This document shows positions 60,801 to 64,000 of a stretch of DNA of 64,000 bases, piece by piece; positions within the stretch are counted from its first letter, which is position 1, and every line of letters starts with the position of its first letter. The translations under genes were made by a program, and so were the position numbers. The DNA comes from Taenia hydatigena (Eukaryota > Platyhelminthes > Cestoda > Cyclophyllidea > Taeniidae): assembly GCA_036345935.2 (NCBI GenBank), contig JADWOT020001640.1, positions 108,429-172,428 of the forward strand, in the 5' to 3' direction. Below the pieces are notes generated by a model. The model was not told where the DNA came from and did no database searches. It saw only the letters and a list, made by a program, of their open reading frames with translations.

Positions 60801-63637
60801 CAATCTGTGACCAACTAAGCTTAGGCATCAATTGTTGGTGTACTTGCGTTCTAGTGAAGTGCAGTTTAATTTTAAGACTTTTGCTGCCTAGGAATGAACA
60901 CAATGTACTGCAAATGATTTTAATGCGAAAACTGGAATAGCATAAGAACATAGCTGCAGTCTGTATTCTTAGTTTTCATCTACAATTATTCAATTTTATA
61001 CTTTTTTCTTTCTTTCCTTTTTATTAATAGCTTTATGCAGATAATTTACCCTTTGCACATCTGCTCTTGCTTTCTCTTTCTTCTTATCCACAATCCATCC
61101 GTGTGCCACTCTCACCCCTCGCGTGTCGGTTCAATATTGTCACATCTGGCATCCAATAAAAGTAGCGCGAAAAGAAAAACTACGATTGGCCTCTTCTGAT
61201 GTGCCATTCGAAAAAAAAGTGGAATTTTTTCATTAATCCGATTCCTTTTTATTTTACTCATTCACATGGCTAGATGAGTGGGCGAGCGAATTTTCGTTGG
61301 AAAGGAGTGGAGACGATAGGAAAGAGATGAAGAGCACTGCACTGCAGCTCCATACCTCGACTTCTTGCTTCTTCGTCTTATACTCAATTGTTCATCTGTC
61401 TCTTTCAACTGAATATTCCTGGTGCATCGCTCCTACCGAAGAAGTGCATGGACTACTATTGCCGTTCTTAATGCAAAATAGCGATTCGTCCAAGCGTGGA
61501 ATTAGGGGGACTCACCGATTCATTAATCAACATTCTACCCTTCACTACGCTTGCTGTGCCGAACTTATTCTTCGTGTCCCAAATATGCTCTAAATCTCTA
61601 AACAAGCAGCTGCATCAGAGACCGACTGATGTCAAACGACTTGCCCATTATTCTTATTCCACTGCGGAAGCACTGGAGCACGTTACGCAAGTCTAGGCCT
61701 GACCGGATCCGACTAACTTGGATTGGATCAGTAAAAACGCAAGATTAGCAACCTGGGCTAGATTATGACAGGCTTGGGTAAGGCGTTTCATGCGTTATCA
61801 TTTAAGTCAGCCCCAACACCCTGAGTTGTCCTATCTAATCAACACGACACAACTGCATGTAATGCAGATTAAGGTCTTTTTTCCTTTCTCGCAGACATTA
61901 GGTATCGAGGTTCACACCTAATGGGTAGAACTGATGGGAGAGGAGCTCTCCTGTCTACCTCTCCTTTCTCATGTTCCTCTCCTACGCATCTTTGGTAAGT
62001 CTTCTTTTTCTCCTACTGCCCTCTATATGCTCACGTGTGTTGCGTCCTGTATTGTCACACAGTTTGCGCTTCTCATATGCAACTAATTCGGAAAAGGTGA
62101 GTGAGCAATCCCTACAATTCAGCTTCTTACCTTTATTTTTCACTTTAATGCTACAAGAACATCTCTTCTCTCATCTTCCCCTCCTATCACATCGTCTGCC
62201 AATGCCCTCTATCATCTCTCCACTAGTCTCAGTCTCAATTATGACATGATTAAATAATGCACGGATTCATAATCTAGATCAGACTAGCACGGGTTAGACT
62301 GGACCTGGCTCAATCGCACTCTATCCGAAGCCAAATCCTGTTTTAGCATAGCTTAGCTTGGATTACCATTTCTTCCCCATTTCTATCGTTTTCTCTGTCC
62401 CTTTAGTTTGTCCTACACCACTTCGCCTCAATTCTGCCTCCTATTTTTATTCCTCCTTTACCTATCCTTTCGAGAGCTAAGGTGGGTGTGTTGCTCCTAC
62501 ATGCCAAACTCACCTCCTAATCCTTTTTGTTTTGGAGAATCTCTCTGCCTGACGCTCTACAATAACAAGTGAAATTGTATGCTTTCCGCTCTAAACCGCC
62601 TGCTCTGCTTCCACTATGTATCTTCGCTTAAGTTTGTGTGTGTGTGTGTGTCATTGTTCGCTTTTACCCTCGTCTTTTTAAGGCACACCTTAATTAATGT
62701 CTTAAGAAAACAGGTAGGAACGTGTGTGTGCTTATGTGTATGTTGGTGCAAAAGCACATTTGACCCAATCCTGGTCTTCGAACTTGTTCCTCTAGCCAAT
62801 CAAATCATCTACGAAGAGGGCGCTGTCACACGATGAGAGTGGGGAGGGGAAGGAGGGAGGGGAGAATTGATGTTGGGCTTTAGAGGGGTGAAGGTGAGAG
62901 AAGCGTGAGGAATACAGAGGTGCGAGATGTTCTCGTGGCAATAAAGTGGAAAAATAAAGGTCAAGAGCTAAAATCGACTTCCCTACTAGCTAAATGGAAG
63001 CAGGATAGATGCGACTGGGAAACCTTGTCACAAGGAAATGAATTAAAACATTCATTTTTAAAATAAATATGCTTTATGACTGGTGTTGCAACGGCCAGCT
63101 GTGGACACGCGTTATGACTAGCTGAATTTTCTACCACTGATTCCGGTTTTGAAGCGGACGAAAATCCTGACCGAGCAGAATCGCCAAAAGAGATCAATAG
63201 CATTGAGATCAAGTATCTAAATTTGCATGGAAATTTAGTGACTGGTATGGCTAGCTCGCGATGCGGCTTCTACGCTCCTTGTATAACCTCGTTCGTCGCG
63301 TCGCATAGATGTGATATGCATTCATTTTCAGTTTGTGATGACTGGGGACGTGCCACACTGGGACTCATAACGGGAATATTTGTGTTTGGAATGATTAACT
63401 TAATTGGTGACAACTTAGATTTTTCTGCTTTTAGGCAAGAATCAAACCACTCTGAACAATTAGTCTCCATTCATGTGATTGTTTAAGTGGTCCAATGCCT
63501 GAGGAGTCATGACGAGTTTTCCCATCTAATAGGCAGACCTTATGCACAAACGCATAAAACTGTGTATCTACGCCTGTTGTCTTGAGTGTTGTCTTCGCCT
63601 TCTTCCGTTCGCTAGAATTTGTCTTTAGTTTGACCAT
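57899..63637 (-). CDS. Unidentified multi-exon gene, apparently complete
   Basis: Proposed first exon 63,637-63,539 (ATG, 33 codons, basic, donor AAG|GTCTGC), then about 63,465-63,288 (KLIIPNTNIPVMSPSVARPQ). Internal exons with good sites: 60,887-60,780 and 60,662-60,502 (phase-linked; CKKYLGRSAPGLNCHCFTYA; donor GTGAGC), 59,358-59,255 and 59,138-59,081 (phase-linked), 58,832-58,690 (KCAEWKQWEQAPIGDDLTAE; strong acceptor) and 58,620-58,498 (RIRNLNLGCLCIRTELLAFQ), phase-linked; then a segment near 58,460-58,246. Terminal exon 58,174-57,899 (LTNEEQIDDLFKS ... NDFPDLIDRLHYFQTAH) ends TAG. Several junctions have incompatible phases, so some exon edges are wrong or exons are missing, and two genes are possible. 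The 61.0-62.6 kb part is CT-rich and reads as intron. No family recognised. A broken copy of the terminal exon lies at 25.2 kb. Confidence 0.55.
62635..62651. repeat. (TG)n microsatellite
   Basis: About 8 uninterrupted TG units, within a likely intron of the 57.9-63.6 kb gene. A second TG-rich run follows at about 62,722. Confidence 0.9.
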
Positions 63638-64000
63638 GGATTAGAATCCTTTATCCATCCCTCTCTCGGTGGTTTAAGAACAGGCGGTCGTGCGTGGAAC
63701 AACATGTAAAGATTTAAGTGTCCTCGTAACAGTTTTTCCAAGTTGGATCCTTGTTCAATGGCCAAAGTCATTCATCCGAACGCCGTAGACCGCAAAACTG
63801 CCAACCAACCCTAACTGACCTCTTCTTTGCTTTTGCTCAAAAGGTGGGTTAATTTTGGGGATCCTGACCACAGAACATGCCAGCGGTATCCTCATCTTGC
63901 TGCTTTAGTGAATGGTCGAATGCTAATCAAGCTTGATTTTGTAGGCACTAATAAAACTACGAGTGAGCTAATAGCCAAATCCACCCACTTTTATGAAGAC

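Noticed and set aside
1..64000. Prokaryotic or phage origin
   Set aside because: No long ORFs, ribosome-binding-site spacing or operon structure. LTR elements, GT/AG exon chains and an SL RNA-like gene point to a eukaryote.

Overview
This is eukaryotic nuclear DNA, most likely from a taeniid tapeworm (Echinococcus/Taenia group). Three observations support this. (1) A spliced-leader (SL) RNA-like gene on the minus strand at 6,015-6,121 carries the cestode SL core and donor. (2) An 859-bp non-autonomous LTR element at 33,564-34,422 (a TRIM, terminal-repeat retrotransposon in miniature) has the architecture reported for taeniid TRIMs. (3) Protein-coding signal occurs as short exons with GT/AG junctions, not as long ORFs. 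The genus is inference. No rRNA, tRNA, CRISPR or bacterial operon was seen.

Layout. 1-25 kb is gene-poor. It holds two diverged copies of a ~290-bp repeat, the SL RNA, a small C2H2 zinc-finger locus at 13.8-15.0 kb with two degenerate relatives at 5.0 and 17.5 kb, and decayed Ty3/gypsy pol remnants at 22.8-24.8 kb that face opposite ways.

From 25.2 to 58.0 kb the window is dominated by a large, old, imperfect palindrome. The left arm (about 25,203-35,615) is the reverse complement of the right arm (about 47,063-58,045) over nearly its whole length, at roughly 75-80% identity by eye. The 11.4-kb spacer carries two unrecognised minus-strand multi-exon genes, at 35.6-38.6 kb and 43.7-46.6 kb, and a separate smaller inverted repeat (39.4-41.3 kb). 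Insertions present in one arm only (the TRIM, solo LTRs, a ~1.3-kb block) can be read against the other arm as an empty-site control.

The right arm runs into the last exon of a third unrecognised minus-strand gene (57.9-63.6 kb). The left arm ends inside a truncated, stop-containing copy of that same exon. This suggests that the right side is the parental locus and the left arm the derived inverted copy. None of the three spliced genes could be assigned to a family by eye; exon boundaries come from reading-frame, phase and splice-site logic only.
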